Shown piece after piece: positions 1 to 9,876 of a DNA stretch of 64,000 nt. A model generated the notes under the pieces. It was not told the DNA's origin and did not search any database. It saw nothing but the letters and a program-made list of their open reading frames with translations. Source of the DNA: Lachnospiraceae bacterium (GTDB lineage Bacteria; Bacillota; Clostridia; Lachnospirales; Lachnospiraceae); assembly GCA_016283275.1 (NCBI GenBank), contig JAEEMP010000125.1, positions 62,001-126,000 of the forward strand, in the 5' to 3' direction. The position numbers and the translations under genes were made by a program. How positions within the stretch are numbered: the stretch's first letter is position 1; every line of letters begins with the position of its first letter.

Positions 1-655
<655 letters not shown>

Positions 656-687
656 ATGATCAAACCTCTGAAAATTCGTTACGTATC

Positions 688-716
688 ATTGTATACAAGA
701 GCCTTCCAAAAGTCAA
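688..716 (-). promoter_or_regulatory. Sigma-A promoter inside the ilv cluster with overlapping TTGTATACAA palindrome (689..698)
   Basis: Minus strand TTGACT-17 nt-TACAAT between ilvN copies 2 and 1. Confidence 0.7.
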
Positions 717-757
717 TAAAAATAAGCCGCTGATGCATTTTTATGCATAATTATACA

Positions 758-1246
758 TTAATTGTCTTTATCATTGCATTTGGGAAGTGCAAGGGTGCCT
801 GTTCTGGCCACTTCCACGACCGAAATACCCGAGAGCATTGAGCGGAATACCGCGATCTTTTCCGGAGTATTGCAGATTTGTATCATTATGTGAGTCTTTG
901 ACATATCCACGATCTCGGCGGAACAGATCTCGCATATCTCAAGAATGTCCTTGCGGTTGTTCTTATTGTATTTGACCTTTATGAGCATAAGTTCCCTGGA
1001 TACGGACTGCTCTTCGTTAAAAGTCTTTACCTTTATGACATCAAGTTTCTTATTTAATTGTTTTTCTATCTGTTCAAGCGTTCTTTCATCACCGGAGCTT
1101 ACGATCGTCATATTTGATACTTCGGGATCGAAAGTCTCGCCCACAACAAGCGAATCGATATTAAAACATCTTCTTGCGAACAAACCCGATACCTTGCTCA
1201 ATACACCCGATCTGTTCTCAACCATTACCGAATATATTTTTTTCAT
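758..1246 (-). CDS. Acetolactate synthase small subunit-like ACT protein, copy 2
   Basis: 162 aa; VENRSGVLSKVSGLFARRCFNIDSLVVG; directly after ilvB. Confidence 0.88.
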   Translation of the reverse strand: MKKIYSVMVENRSGVLSKVSGLFARRCFNIDSLVVGETFDPEVSNMTIVSSGDERTLEQIEKQLNKKLDVIKVKTFNEEQSVSRELMLIKVKYNKNNRKDILEICEICSAEIVDMSKTHIMIQICNTPEKIAVFRSMLSGISVVEVARTGTLALPKCNDKDN

Positions 1247-1252
1247 ATTCCG

Positions 1253-2869
1253 TCAGCCTTTCACTATATCCATGGGATTAATGTTAACTTCCATTATTCC
1301 GGGGTTATCGGATGCAAGGAATTTATCCGTTCTTGAAAGTTCCTTGTCAAGCGTGACCTTAAAATAATCAAAGTCATAAGCCTTAGCCAGTGCCTCAAGA
1401 TCCGGATAGTCGTTTAATTCGACCACGCTGTAATTATCCTTATAGGTAAAATGCTGATACTCTCTTACCATTCCGAGATATCCGTTCTTAAAGACTATGA
1501 TCTTGACATTGGCGTTTTCCTGCTTAATGGTTGCAAGTTCGCACATGGACATCTGGAACGAACCGTCGCCGCATACGGCAATGACCTGTTTACCGGGATT
1601 CGCAAGTTTTGCGCCGAGTGCCGCGGGTATAGAATAACCCATGGTACCCATACCGCCGCTTGTTAAGAATCTTCCCTTCTTGACTACATGATATGCACAG
1701 CTCCAGATCTGATTCTGTCCGACATCCGCCACATATATGCCGTCCTCATCCATCTTATCGGAAAGATATTCGATAAATTCCTGAGGATCCACATATTTAC
1801 TGTCGGGGAATCGCTTTATGTTCAACTCTTTTTTGTATTCGTAAAGCTTGTTGAGCCATTCAGGCTCCGAAGCATTGATATCTTCCTTGTTGAGTTCTTC
1901 GAAGATTGCCTTCGCATCGCCTACGATAGGAATCGTGGGACCGATGTTCTTACCTATTTCGGCAGGATCCACATCCATATGGATCATAACCTTATGATCG
2001 GTCAAAAAATCGGGCTGGTTTACCGCTCTGTCGGCCACTCTCGCGCCCACCATCAAAAGTGTGTCGCACTCTCTTATCGCTTTATTGGCATAAGGCTTTC
2101 CGTTATTACCGACCATGCCGAAGTATAAAGGGTGCTCCGTGGGCATGGCGCCTATACCCATCATCGTGGATACGACGGGAATATTGCTCTTTTCCACAAA
2201 TTTACGAAGTTCCGATTCTGCATTTGATAAAGCCACTCCTCCGCCTACGCATATCAAAGGTCTTTTTGCTTTTTCAAGTGCGCTTACAAGTCTTTTGAGC
2301 TGCATGCCGTTACCCTTTACAGTGGGCTTATAAGTACGCATATTTACTTCTTCGGGATATTTGAAATTTTTAATGACCGCGTTCTGGATATCGATCGGAA
2401 CATCGATAAGAACAGGGCCTTTACGACCCGTCGATGCAATATGGAACGCTTCCTTCATGATGCGGGGAATATCATTTACATTTTTGATAAGATAACTGTA
2501 TTTGACAAAACTCTCCGCAGCGCCCGTTACATCGGCCTCCTGGAAAACATCGGATCCCAAAAGCGAGGAATTGACCTGGCCTGTTATACATACAAGCGGG
2601 ATACTGTCGGCAAATGCGGTTGCGATACCCGTAAGAAGGTTCGTTGCACCGGGACCGCTTGTAACAGCACATACTCCGACCGTTCCGGTAGTCCTTGCAA
2701 GACCGCTTGCCATATGAGCCGCGCTTTGCTCCGTACGCACAAGTACGGTCTTTATATCGGATGACAGAATGGAATTGTAAAAAGGACAGATTGCGACTCC
2801 GGGATAACCGAATACGTATTTCACCTTTTCTTCTTCAAGACATTTTATAATTGCGTCAGCACCATTCAT
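1253..2869 (-). CDS. ilvB: Acetolactate synthase large subunit
   Basis: 538 aa ThDP enzyme; GYPGVAICPFYNSI, GPGATN, GDGSFQM motifs. Confidence 0.93.
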   Translation of the reverse strand: MNGADAIIKCLEEEKVKYVFGYPGVAICPFYNSILSSDIKTVLVRTEQSAAHMASGLARTTGTVGVCAVTSGPGATNLLTGIATAFADSIPLVCITGQVNSSLLGSDVFQEADVTGAAESFVKYSYLIKNVNDIPRIMKEAFHIASTGRKGPVLIDVPIDIQNAVIKNFKYPEEVNMRTYKPTVKGNGMQLKRLVSALEKAKRPLICVGGGVALSNAESELRKFVEKSNIPVVSTMMGIGAMPTEHPLYFGMVGNNGKPYANKAIRECDTLLMVGARVADRAVNQPDFLTDHKVMIHMDVDPAEIGKNIGPTIPIVGDAKAIFEELNKEDINASEPEWLNKLYEYKKELNIKRFPDSKYVDPQEFIEYLSDKMDEDGIYVADVGQNQIWSCAYHVVKKGRFLTSGGMGTMGYSIPAALGAKLANPGKQVIAVCGDGSFQMSMCELATIKQENANVKIIVFKNGYLGMVREYQHFTYKDNYSVVELNDYPDLEALAKAYDFDYFKVTLDKELSRTDKFLASDNPGIMEVNINPMDIVKG

Positions 2870-3036
2870 AATGTTCTCCTTATGTAAAATCGCATTTTTC
2901 GCGATAAATAAGCGATATCCGTTTCAAAAAATTTTAACACAATACTTTGTTAACGTGCAACAAAATATGGTGCTTTTATTGTTTTTTTAACACATATATG
3001 GTAAATTATCTAAAGGGTCCAAAGGAGGTATAAACC

Positions 3037-3504
3037 TTGTTCAAAAAGATATTAACCGTTATGACGGGAGTGATCCTCGCCGTTTCATTAGCCGCTTGTG
3101 CGGATTCTGCCGAAGATTATTCGGAATACAAAAAAGAGATGAGCAATTTCTTTGAAAGCGTCAACACCTTAAACGAAGAGATGAATGCTTTAAATCCCGA
3201 TGACGCCGAAGCGGTAAGTAAGCTCTTTGAGTATCTTGATCAGGTTGAAGAACAGTTTAAATATTTTTCCGAGATCGAGGTGCCTTCTCAATATAAAGTT
3301 ACCGAATCTCTTGCAGATGAGGCTTATGATTACATGAAAGAAGCCAATGAGTATTTCAGACAGTCCTTCTCGGAGAATTCTTACAACGAATATACTCTCG
3401 AAGCCGCCATGGAGTGTTACAGCAGAGCCAATAAGCGTATGCAATACGTTATTGATATCATTCACGGAAAGCTTCCCGAAGACGAAAACATTTCTTTCGA
3501 ATAA
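3037..3504 (+). CDS. Small lipoprotein of unknown function
   Basis: 155 aa; lipobox SLAAC; acidic helical remainder. Confidence 0.7.
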   Translation: MFKKILTVMTGVILAVSLAACADSAEDYSEYKKEMSNFFESVNTLNEEMNALNPDDAEAVSKLFEYLDQVEEQFKYFSEIEVPSQYKVTESLADEAYDYMKEANEYFRQSFSENSYNEYTLEAAMECYSRANKRMQYVIDIIHGKLPEDENISFE

Positions 3505-3520
3505 TATACAGAAATTTTAT

Positions 3521-3549
3521 GGAGTGCCGGTCGGCACTCCATTTTTTTA
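3521..3549 (+). terminator. Intrinsic terminator
   Basis: GGAGTGCC-GGTC-GGCACTCC then ATTTTTTT. Confidence 0.85.
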
Positions 3550-3570
3550 CGGCAAAAATATAAATCCGCT

Positions 3571-4767
3571 TTACATTCTTGATCTTATCTCTTTAAAGAA
3601 ATCCTTTGTATTTACTGTCTTTACGTTTGAAAGTGAACAGATCCTTGAAAGATCGGCTGTCATAACACCGGACTCGATAGTGCCGATAACGGCTTTCTCA
3701 AGTCTTTCTCCAAACTCGGTGAGTTCTTTTATGCCGTCGAGCTCGCCTCTTTTCTTAAGGGCTCCGCTCCATGCGAATATAGTAGCAACAGGATTTGACT
3801 TCGGTTCTTCGCCTTCAAGATATCTGTAATAGTGCTTCTGGATAGTACCGTGAGCGGCTTCGTATTCGAAAACACCCCTGGGCGATACGAGCACACTGGT
3901 CATCATTGAAAGCGAACCGAATGCGGATGATACCATATCACTCATCACATCACCGTCGTAATTCTTGCAGGCCCAGATAAATCCGCCCTTTTCCTTCATT
4001 ACTCTGGCTACGGCATCATCGATCAGTGTGTAAAAATATGTGATGCCGGCTTCTTCAAACTTTTCTTTGTATTCGTTATCGTAGATATCCTGGAAGATAT
4101 CTTTAAATGTATGATCGTATTTCTTGGATATCGTATCCTTTGTGGCAAACCAAAGATCCTGTTTTGTCTCCAATGCGTAATTAAAGCAGGCATATGCGAA
4201 ACTTGTGATCGATGCGATGGTATTATGGATACCCTGGATGATGCCGGGGCCCTTAAACTCATGAATGAGTTCTTTTGTAACGGTTCCGTCCTCAGCCGTA
4301 AACACAAGCTCGGCTTTTCCCGCACCGGGAACCTTTATCTCCGCATTCTTATAGACATCACCGTATGCATGTCTTGCAAGTGTAATGGGCTTTTCCCAGT
4401 TTCTTACACAGGGGTTGATGCCTTTGACTATAATGGGAGCTCTGAAAACAGTACCGTCGAGTTTTGCTCTTATGGTACCGTTGGGGCTCTTCCACATCTC
4501 CTTTAAGTCATATTCCTTGACTCTTGCGGCATTGGGTGTGATCGTTGCGCATTTGACCGCAACACCGTATTTGAGTGTGGCCTCGGCACTGTCTACGGTA
4601 ACCTGATCGTTTGTTTCGTTTCTGTGCTTTAAACCAAGATCGTAATATTCAGTCTTTAAATCCACATAGGGAAGAATGAGCTCGTCTTTGATCATCTGCC
4701 AGAGTATCCTGGTCATCTCATCTCCGTCCATTTCAACGATCGGAGTGGTCATTTGAATCTTACTCAT
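3571..4767 (-). CDS. icd: NADP-dependent isocitrate dehydrogenase (eukaryote-like family)
   Basis: 398 aa; [46 protein letters not shown]. Confidence 0.92.
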   Translation of the reverse strand: MSKIQMTTPIVEMDGDEMTRILWQMIKDELILPYVDLKTEYYDLGLKHRNETNDQVTVDSAEATLKYGVAVKCATITPNAARVKEYDLKEMWKSPNGTIRAKLDGTVFRAPIIVKGINPCVRNWEKPITLARHAYGDVYKNAEIKVPGAGKAELVFTAEDGTVTKELIHEFKGPGIIQGIHNTIASITSFAYACFNYALETKQDLWFATKDTISKKYDHTFKDIFQDIYDNEYKEKFEEAGITYFYTLIDDAVARVMKEKGGFIWACKNYDGDVMSDMVSSAFGSLSMMTSVLVSPRGVFEYEAAHGTIQKHYYRYLEGEEPKSNPVATIFAWSGALKKRGELDGIKELTEFGERLEKAVIGTIESGVMTADLSRICSLSNVKTVNTKDFFKEIRSRM

Positions 4768-5449
4768 TTAAATAAGCCTCCTTTAAGCCGTTTTTAACCA
4801 TATTCTCATATGCGTTGTGAATATGGAGTGTGGCAAGTTCATCCGCTCTTTCCGGATTATTGTCTCTTATTGCTTCCATTATTGCCTGATGCTCGGAATT
4901 GGAAGCAAGCGATCTTTCAATTGTTGAAAGAGTCTTTCTTCGAACACGCTGTACATATTGATGAAAGTCCTTAAGCAAATGCTCAAGCATCTTTGAATTG
5001 CATGCCTCATACATGATCTCATGGAATCTTGAGTCAAGCTCGGACATCTGCTCAAAATGACCCTTCTCGGCATGAAACTTTGCAAGATAGATATTCTCTT
5101 CCATTTCTTCAAGCTGCTCTTTTGTAATATGCTCGCATGCCCACGATGCGCAAAGACCTTCAAGTTTTGATCTTATCATATAGATGTCTTTGACATCCTC
5201 GATCGTTATACCGGTGACATATGCGCCTTTATTGGGAATGATCTGTATAAGCCCTTCCAGTTCGAGCTGCCTGAATGCTTCTCTTACCGGTGTTCTTGAA
5301 ACGCCGAGTTCTTCGCCGATGGCTATTTCTTTAAGTTCTTCGTTTTCTTTGTATTTACCTGAAAGAATGTCCTCGCGTACCTTATTGAATACTCTTCCGC
5401 GCAAAGAATACTTATCGGTAACTTCCTGCTTTAAATCGTATCCTTGCAT
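4760..5449 (-). CDS. GntR-family transcriptional regulator, FCD (FadR-type) domain
   Basis: 229 aa; w[35 protein letters not shown]-terminal Asp/His-rich FCD pattern. Confidence 0.9.
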   Translation of the reverse strand: MQGYDLKQEVTDKYSLRGRVFNKVREDILSGKYKENEELKEIAIGEELGVSRTPVREAFRQLELEGLIQIIPNKGAYVTGITIEDVKDIYMIRSKLEGLCASWACEHITKEQLEEMEENIYLAKFHAEKGHFEQMSELDSRFHEIMYEACNSKMLEHLLKDFHQYVQRVRRKTLSTIERSLASNSEHQAIMEAIRDNNPERADELATLHIHNAYENMVKNGLKEAYLNE

Positions 5450-6885
5450 AAACTCTCCAATCCAAGTTCCTTAGAAAATCTGTCGATGGCTGCGTATAAT
5501 TCATTATCTGTCATTACGGTAACACGACCGCTTGCGTATTCTTCATCAACCCAGCCTTTTATAGCCTTTACCAGGTCAGAATTCTTCTCTATCGCATTTT
5601 CACCCGTAAGTTTGAACTTTGCGTTGATCCAGTGAGCGATTCCGGCTAGACCGGATGTGTTGGATACCGCACAGATAACGGGACGATTCAAAAACTTATC
5701 GGTATCAAATATATTGTATATTTCTTCGTTCTTTAAAAGTCCGTCGGCATGGATACCCGCACGGGTCACGTTAAAGTTCTTGCCCACAAAAGGTGTTCTT
5801 TCGGGGATCTTGTAACCTATTTCCTTTTCGTAATACTCTGCAAGCTCTGTTATCACTCTTGTGTCCATGCCGTTCAGATCGCCTTTTAACTGGGCATATT
5901 CAAATACCATGGCTTCAAGAGGTGTATTGCCTGTTCTTTCACCGATACCGAAAAGCGAAGTGTTGACGGCCGAACATCCGTAAAGCCATGCGGTCGTTGA
6001 ATTGACCACGGCTTTATAAAAGTCATTGTGTCCGTGCCATTCGATAAGCTCATGCGGTACGCCGGCATGCGTATGGATAGCATAGATGATACCCTGAACG
6101 GACCTCGGTATAACGGCACCCGGGTAATTGACTCCGTAACCCATTGTGTCGCAGGCACGGATCTTGATCGGAATCTTGTACTCATCCATGAGCTTCATAA
6201 GCTCTAAGCAGAAAGGCACCACATATCCGTAAATATCGGCTCTTGTAATATCCTCAAGATGACATCTTACGGCAATACCTTCGTCAAGACAGTCGCGAAC
6301 GACCGAAAGATAATGGTCCATAGCCTGTTTTCTGGTCATCTTAAGCTTAAGGAAGATATGATAATCCGAACAGCTTACAAGTATACCCGTCTCCTTCATA
6401 CCGATCTCTTTTACGAGTTTAAAGTCATCCTTGCTTGCTCTTATCCAGCTTGTGACTTCCGGAAATTTATATCCTCTTTCCATACACTTGTATACAGCGT
6501 CACGGTCCTTCTTGGAGTATAAGAAAAATTCACTCTGCCTTATCATACCGTTAGGACCGCCGAGTTTATGAAGATAATCGTATATCGTCACGATCTGCTC
6601 CGTTGTGTAAGGAGCTCTCGACTGCTGTCCGTCACGGAAAGTGGTATCGGTGATCCAGATATCCTTGGGCATATTGTGAGGTACTATTCTGTCATTAAAG
6701 GGGATCTTCGGTATTTCCGAATAAGGAAACATATTTCGAAACACATTGGGCTTCTTGACATCATCAAGAATATACATGTGCTCTTCGATCTGTAACAGAT
6801 TGTTCTTTTCGTTCATCGAAACCGGACGGTTTGTGAACATATCCTCAGAACTCTCGGCAAATACGGCCGTTTCGTTTATATCCAT
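5431..6885 (-). CDS. DRE-TIM HMGL-family enzyme, likely Re-citrate synthase (homocitrate/isopropylmalate synthase-like)
   Basis: 484 aa; ITDTTFRDGQQSR, EWHGHNDFYKAVVNSTTAWLYG; operonic with icd and GntR. Confidence 0.75.
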   Translation of the reverse strand: MDINETAVFAESSEDMFTNRPVSMNEKNNLLQIEEHMYILDDVKKPNVFRNMFPYSEIPKIPFNDRIVPHNMPKDIWITDTTFRDGQQSRAPYTTEQIVTIYDYLHKLGGPNGMIRQSEFFLYSKKDRDAVYKCMERGYKFPEVTSWIRASKDDFKLVKEIGMKETGILVSCSDYHIFLKLKMTRKQAMDHYLSVVRDCLDEGIAVRCHLEDITRADIYGYVVPFCLELMKLMDEYKIPIKIRACDTMGYGVNYPGAVIPRSVQGIIYAIHTHAGVPHELIEWHGHNDFYKAVVNSTTAWLYGCSAVNTSLFGIGERTGNTPLEAMVFEYAQLKGDLNGMDTRVITELAEYYEKEIGYKIPERTPFVGKNFNVTRAGIHADGLLKNEEIYNIFDTDKFLNRPVICAVSNTSGLAGIAHWINAKFKLTGENAIEKNSDLVKAIKGWVDEEYASGRVTVMTDNELYAAIDRFSKELGLESLCKDTI

Positions 6886-6929
6886 AATTGTATCCCTCTC
6901 TCTACTTTGCGGATTGTTCTTTTCGTATG

Positions 6930-6958
6930 ATTGTATACAATTATACGATATAAGTCAA
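6930..6958 (-). promoter_or_regulatory. Sigma-A promoter with overlapping TTGTATACAA palindrome (6931..6940)
   Basis: Minus strand TTGACT-17 nt-TACAAT upstream of the citrate synthase-like gene. Confidence 0.75.
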
Positions 6959-6996
6959 GCCTTAAAACCAGAAGGTCTTAAGGCTTGAAATAAAGA

Positions 6997-9864
6997 TCAT
7001 ATGCGTTTTTTATAAAGAATAAATGCAAGACCCGCAAAAAGCAATCCGATGCTTAATACGGTTTTCGGATGGATCCTGTCTCCCGTATCGGGAGAATCGT
7101 CCAGATTATAATTGGATACGGCGGTTGAATTAAACGAATACAATCCGTAATCACCGGTATGATTTATCTCGAATCTTACGCCTAACTTTCCGTCCTGCTC
7201 CACCAGTTTAAAAGGAAGATCTTCAAGCTGCTTGTCCTCGTCGACACAGATCACATGAAGGTTTGAAGTGGGAACGTTTGCCGGAAGCGAAACCGTAACG
7301 CTTAATTTCTGCTTTCCGAATTTGGTAAGCATGATCTCATTTCCGCTTTCCCTTAAACTTATATCAAACGTTGAAAGATTGCCCGGAACCGTATCGCCGT
7401 AGATACGTTTATAAGCATCCACTATATCGGTATTTACCGAAGCGTCGTTTGAAACATTTAAAATGTATTCTTTATCGGATCCCACAAAACCTGTTTTAAG
7501 TCCGCCGTCTAAACCGGGATCGTTTGAAGAGACCGACGAAAAACTTCCTTCTTTTGCACTGTCCAATAAGTAGCCAAGCTGTTCTTCGTTAAAATTGTAT
7601 CCCTTGCCGAATATTATCATCGTTTTCGGAACGGTGAAGTTTTGTGCCTCTTCTTTTGTAAGAGTACAATCTATGATATTTAAAGTACCGTTTGAATATG
7701 CATCGTTTTCTTTGGTGATCACACATACAAGGCCCGAAAATCCCGAAAGATTTCTGTCGAGTATCGTACCGTCCCTTAAAACGTCTTCAGCATTTACTAC
7801 AGCCACCTTTACACCCTCAAGAGCATCAACCCTGTAAGAAGAATTGGTAAGTCTGGTCGTAGTCTTATTATGCGTAAGCTTAGGTAACGTATTTCCGAAG
7901 AATACACAGGCCCTGACATCGTCTCCCGCCACACTCTGATCGTAATTAAACGCACCGTTTCCGATACTTTCAACCGTATCCACTATTCTCACACAATCAA
8001 GCGGACAGCCCGAAAAAGCTCTGTCTTCGATAGTTTTAAGATTAACTCCGCCGTTTAAGCTTTTAAGATTTGTGCATCCGCTGAAAGCATCTTCACAGAT
8101 CCTTGTGAGTGAATCGGGAAGAAATACCTCCGTTATGCCCTTATGATCCTTAAAAGCTTCGGGGCCTATCTGTTTAACGCCCTCCGGTATCCTTATCCTT
8201 GAATCTTTTCCTCTGTATGCGATCAAAATGCCGTCACCGCATATAAAGAAGTCGCCGCTTCCGTATATTTCCCAGTTGTCCATCATCCTGGTGTGGGAAA
8301 ATGCTGCAGGCTCGATATTTACGACCGTTGAAGGTATCACTACATTCGAAAGGTTCTCGCAATGATAAAACGCACCGTATCCTATGTCGGTTACGCCTTC
8401 CGGTATGGTGATCTTATTTAAATTCGTCCTTGCAAAAGAAAAATCTCCTATTGCTTTTATATCATCCGAAATCTCATATTCCGTAAGAGTCGTATCGCCG
8501 TAAAATGCCTTTGATGCGATCCTGTTCCCTATGATCGCAAATTTGGGAAGGCTTAAACCTTTTCCGTTTGTCTCTGTCTCAAGTGCACCCGACATATCGG
8601 AAATTATATCCGAATATTCTTCGGTCCTGTTAAGCGGAGCCACACCGTCATAAACTGTCTGCTCGGTATTATTGATAAATACGACTGCTTTTCTTCCGAC
8701 AACTATCGACTCACCTATAAGCCCCTGTGAAGAAACATACGAATCAAATATATCTTCTATGGTATTGGGCACATTTGCAGGGTCCTGTCCGCCACCGCCC
8801 GGCTCTGTGGAATTCGGATCATTCGAAGGATTGCCCGAAGGGTTATCCGGACCGTTGCCGTTACCGCCGCCGTCATTTGTATCATCGGTATTTGAGGGAT
8901 TGTTTTGATCAAAACCGTTTTGACCGTTTCCGTTTTGCTCATCGGAATAGATATTACCCGAATTTTCTTCATTATCAATGACCGCAGCCTGGCTTCTGTC
9001 GAGCGATTCAAACCATCTCGCGGCATAGGTGAGCGGTGAAGCCACGATATTTAAATTGGGGCAGCCGTCAAATGCGGTATTGTGGATATAAGTGACGGAT
9101 TCGGGAATGTTGACGTCACAAAGATTGATACAGTTTTCAAATGCCTTTGCATCGATCGTGTTGACCGAATAAGGTATCGTGACATCTTTAAGTGAAATAC
9201 AGTTTGAAAAAACAAAAGCCGAAACTTCATCAAGATTCGGAGACAATGTTACTGCATCCAGATTGCTGCATCCGTAAAAAGAATAAGCAAGGGCATATTC
9301 TATGGTATTTGGCATGGAATATGCTTTTTCCTTCTTACCCGGAAGCACTTGATAAAGCTTTGTGTGATCTTTGTTGTAAATAACCGAATCTTCGCATACA
9401 AAGAATTTGGATGCGATCTTGACATCGGAAAGGGAGGTACATCCGGTGAAAACGCCGGTACCAAGTTTTTTTAGACCCGATCCGATCGAGACATCGCTTA
9501 AAGAAGTACAGTTGCAAAAAGCGGCCGTATCTATCTCTTCTACCTTGTCGGGAATAACTATCTTTGTAAGATTTGAACAGCCCGAAAAAGCCGCATAGTT
9601 GATCTTTTCAACGGACTCAGGGATAACAACGCTCGTAATGACCGCATTGTCCGCAAAAGCCTCGTTGCCTATAACTTTGACCGTACTCGGAATAGACACG
9701 GTTGATGCCGCGCCTGTATATTTTACAAGTGTAGATTCATTAAGTAAAAAATCCGTTGTTGATGCTGTAACCGCATTAACCGTATCGGCCGGTATCGCAA
9801 AAACGATAAGGGCCGATATGATTAAGAGTGCACCTATTATTTTAAGTACAGCCTTTTTATTCAT
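6997..9864 (-). CDS. BspA-type LRR_5 cell-surface protein with SPDTGD sorting signal
   Basis: 955 aa; signal peptide; repeated GxxAFxxCxxLxxVxIPxSV; C-term SPDTGD-hydrophobic-YKKRI. Confidence 0.9.
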   Translation of the reverse strand: MNKKAVLKIIGALLIISALIVFAIPADTVNAVTASTTDFLLNESTLVKYTGAASTVSIPSTVKVIGNEAFADNAVITSVVIPESVEKINYAAFSGCSNLTKIVIPDKVEEIDTAAFCNCTSLSDVSIGSGLKKLGTGVFTGCTSLSDVKIASKFFVCEDSVIYNKDHTKLYQVLPGKKEKAYSMPNTIEYALAYSFYGCSNLDAVTLSPNLDEVSAFVFSNCISLKDVTIPYSVNTIDAKAFENCINLCDVNIPESVTYIHNTAFDGCPNLNIVASPLTYAARWFESLDRSQAAVIDNEENSGNIYSDEQNGNGQNGFDQNNPSNTDDTNDGGGNGNGPDNPSGNPSNDPNSTEPGGGGQDPANVPNTIEDIFDSYVSSQGLIGESIVVGRKAVVFINNTEQTVYDGVAPLNRTEEYSDIISDMSGALETETNGKGLSLPKFAIIGNRIASKAFYGDTTLTEYEISDDIKAIGDFSFARTNLNKITIPEGVTDIGYGAFYHCENLSNVVIPSTVVNIEPAAFSHTRMMDNWEIYGSGDFFICGDGILIAYRGKDSRIRIPEGVKQIGPEAFKDHKGITEVFLPDSLTRICEDAFSGCTNLKSLNGGVNLKTIEDRAFSGCPLDCVRIVDTVESIGNGAFNYDQSVAGDDVRACVFFGNTLPKLTHNKTTTRLTNSSYRVDALEGVKVAVVNAEDVLRDGTILDRNLSGFSGLVCVITKENDAYSNGTLNIIDCTLTKEEAQNFTVPKTMIIFGKGYNFNEEQLGYLLDSAKEGSFSSVSSNDPGLDGGLKTGFVGSDKEYILNVSNDASVNTDIVDAYKRIYGDTVPGNLSTFDISLRESGNEIMLTKFGKQKLSVTVSLPANVPTSNLHVICVDEDKQLEDLPFKLVEQDGKLGVRFEINHTGDYGLYSFNSTAVSNYNLDDSPDTGDRIHPKTVLSIGLLFAGLAFILYKKRI

Positions 9865-9876
9865 TTTCTCTCCCGC

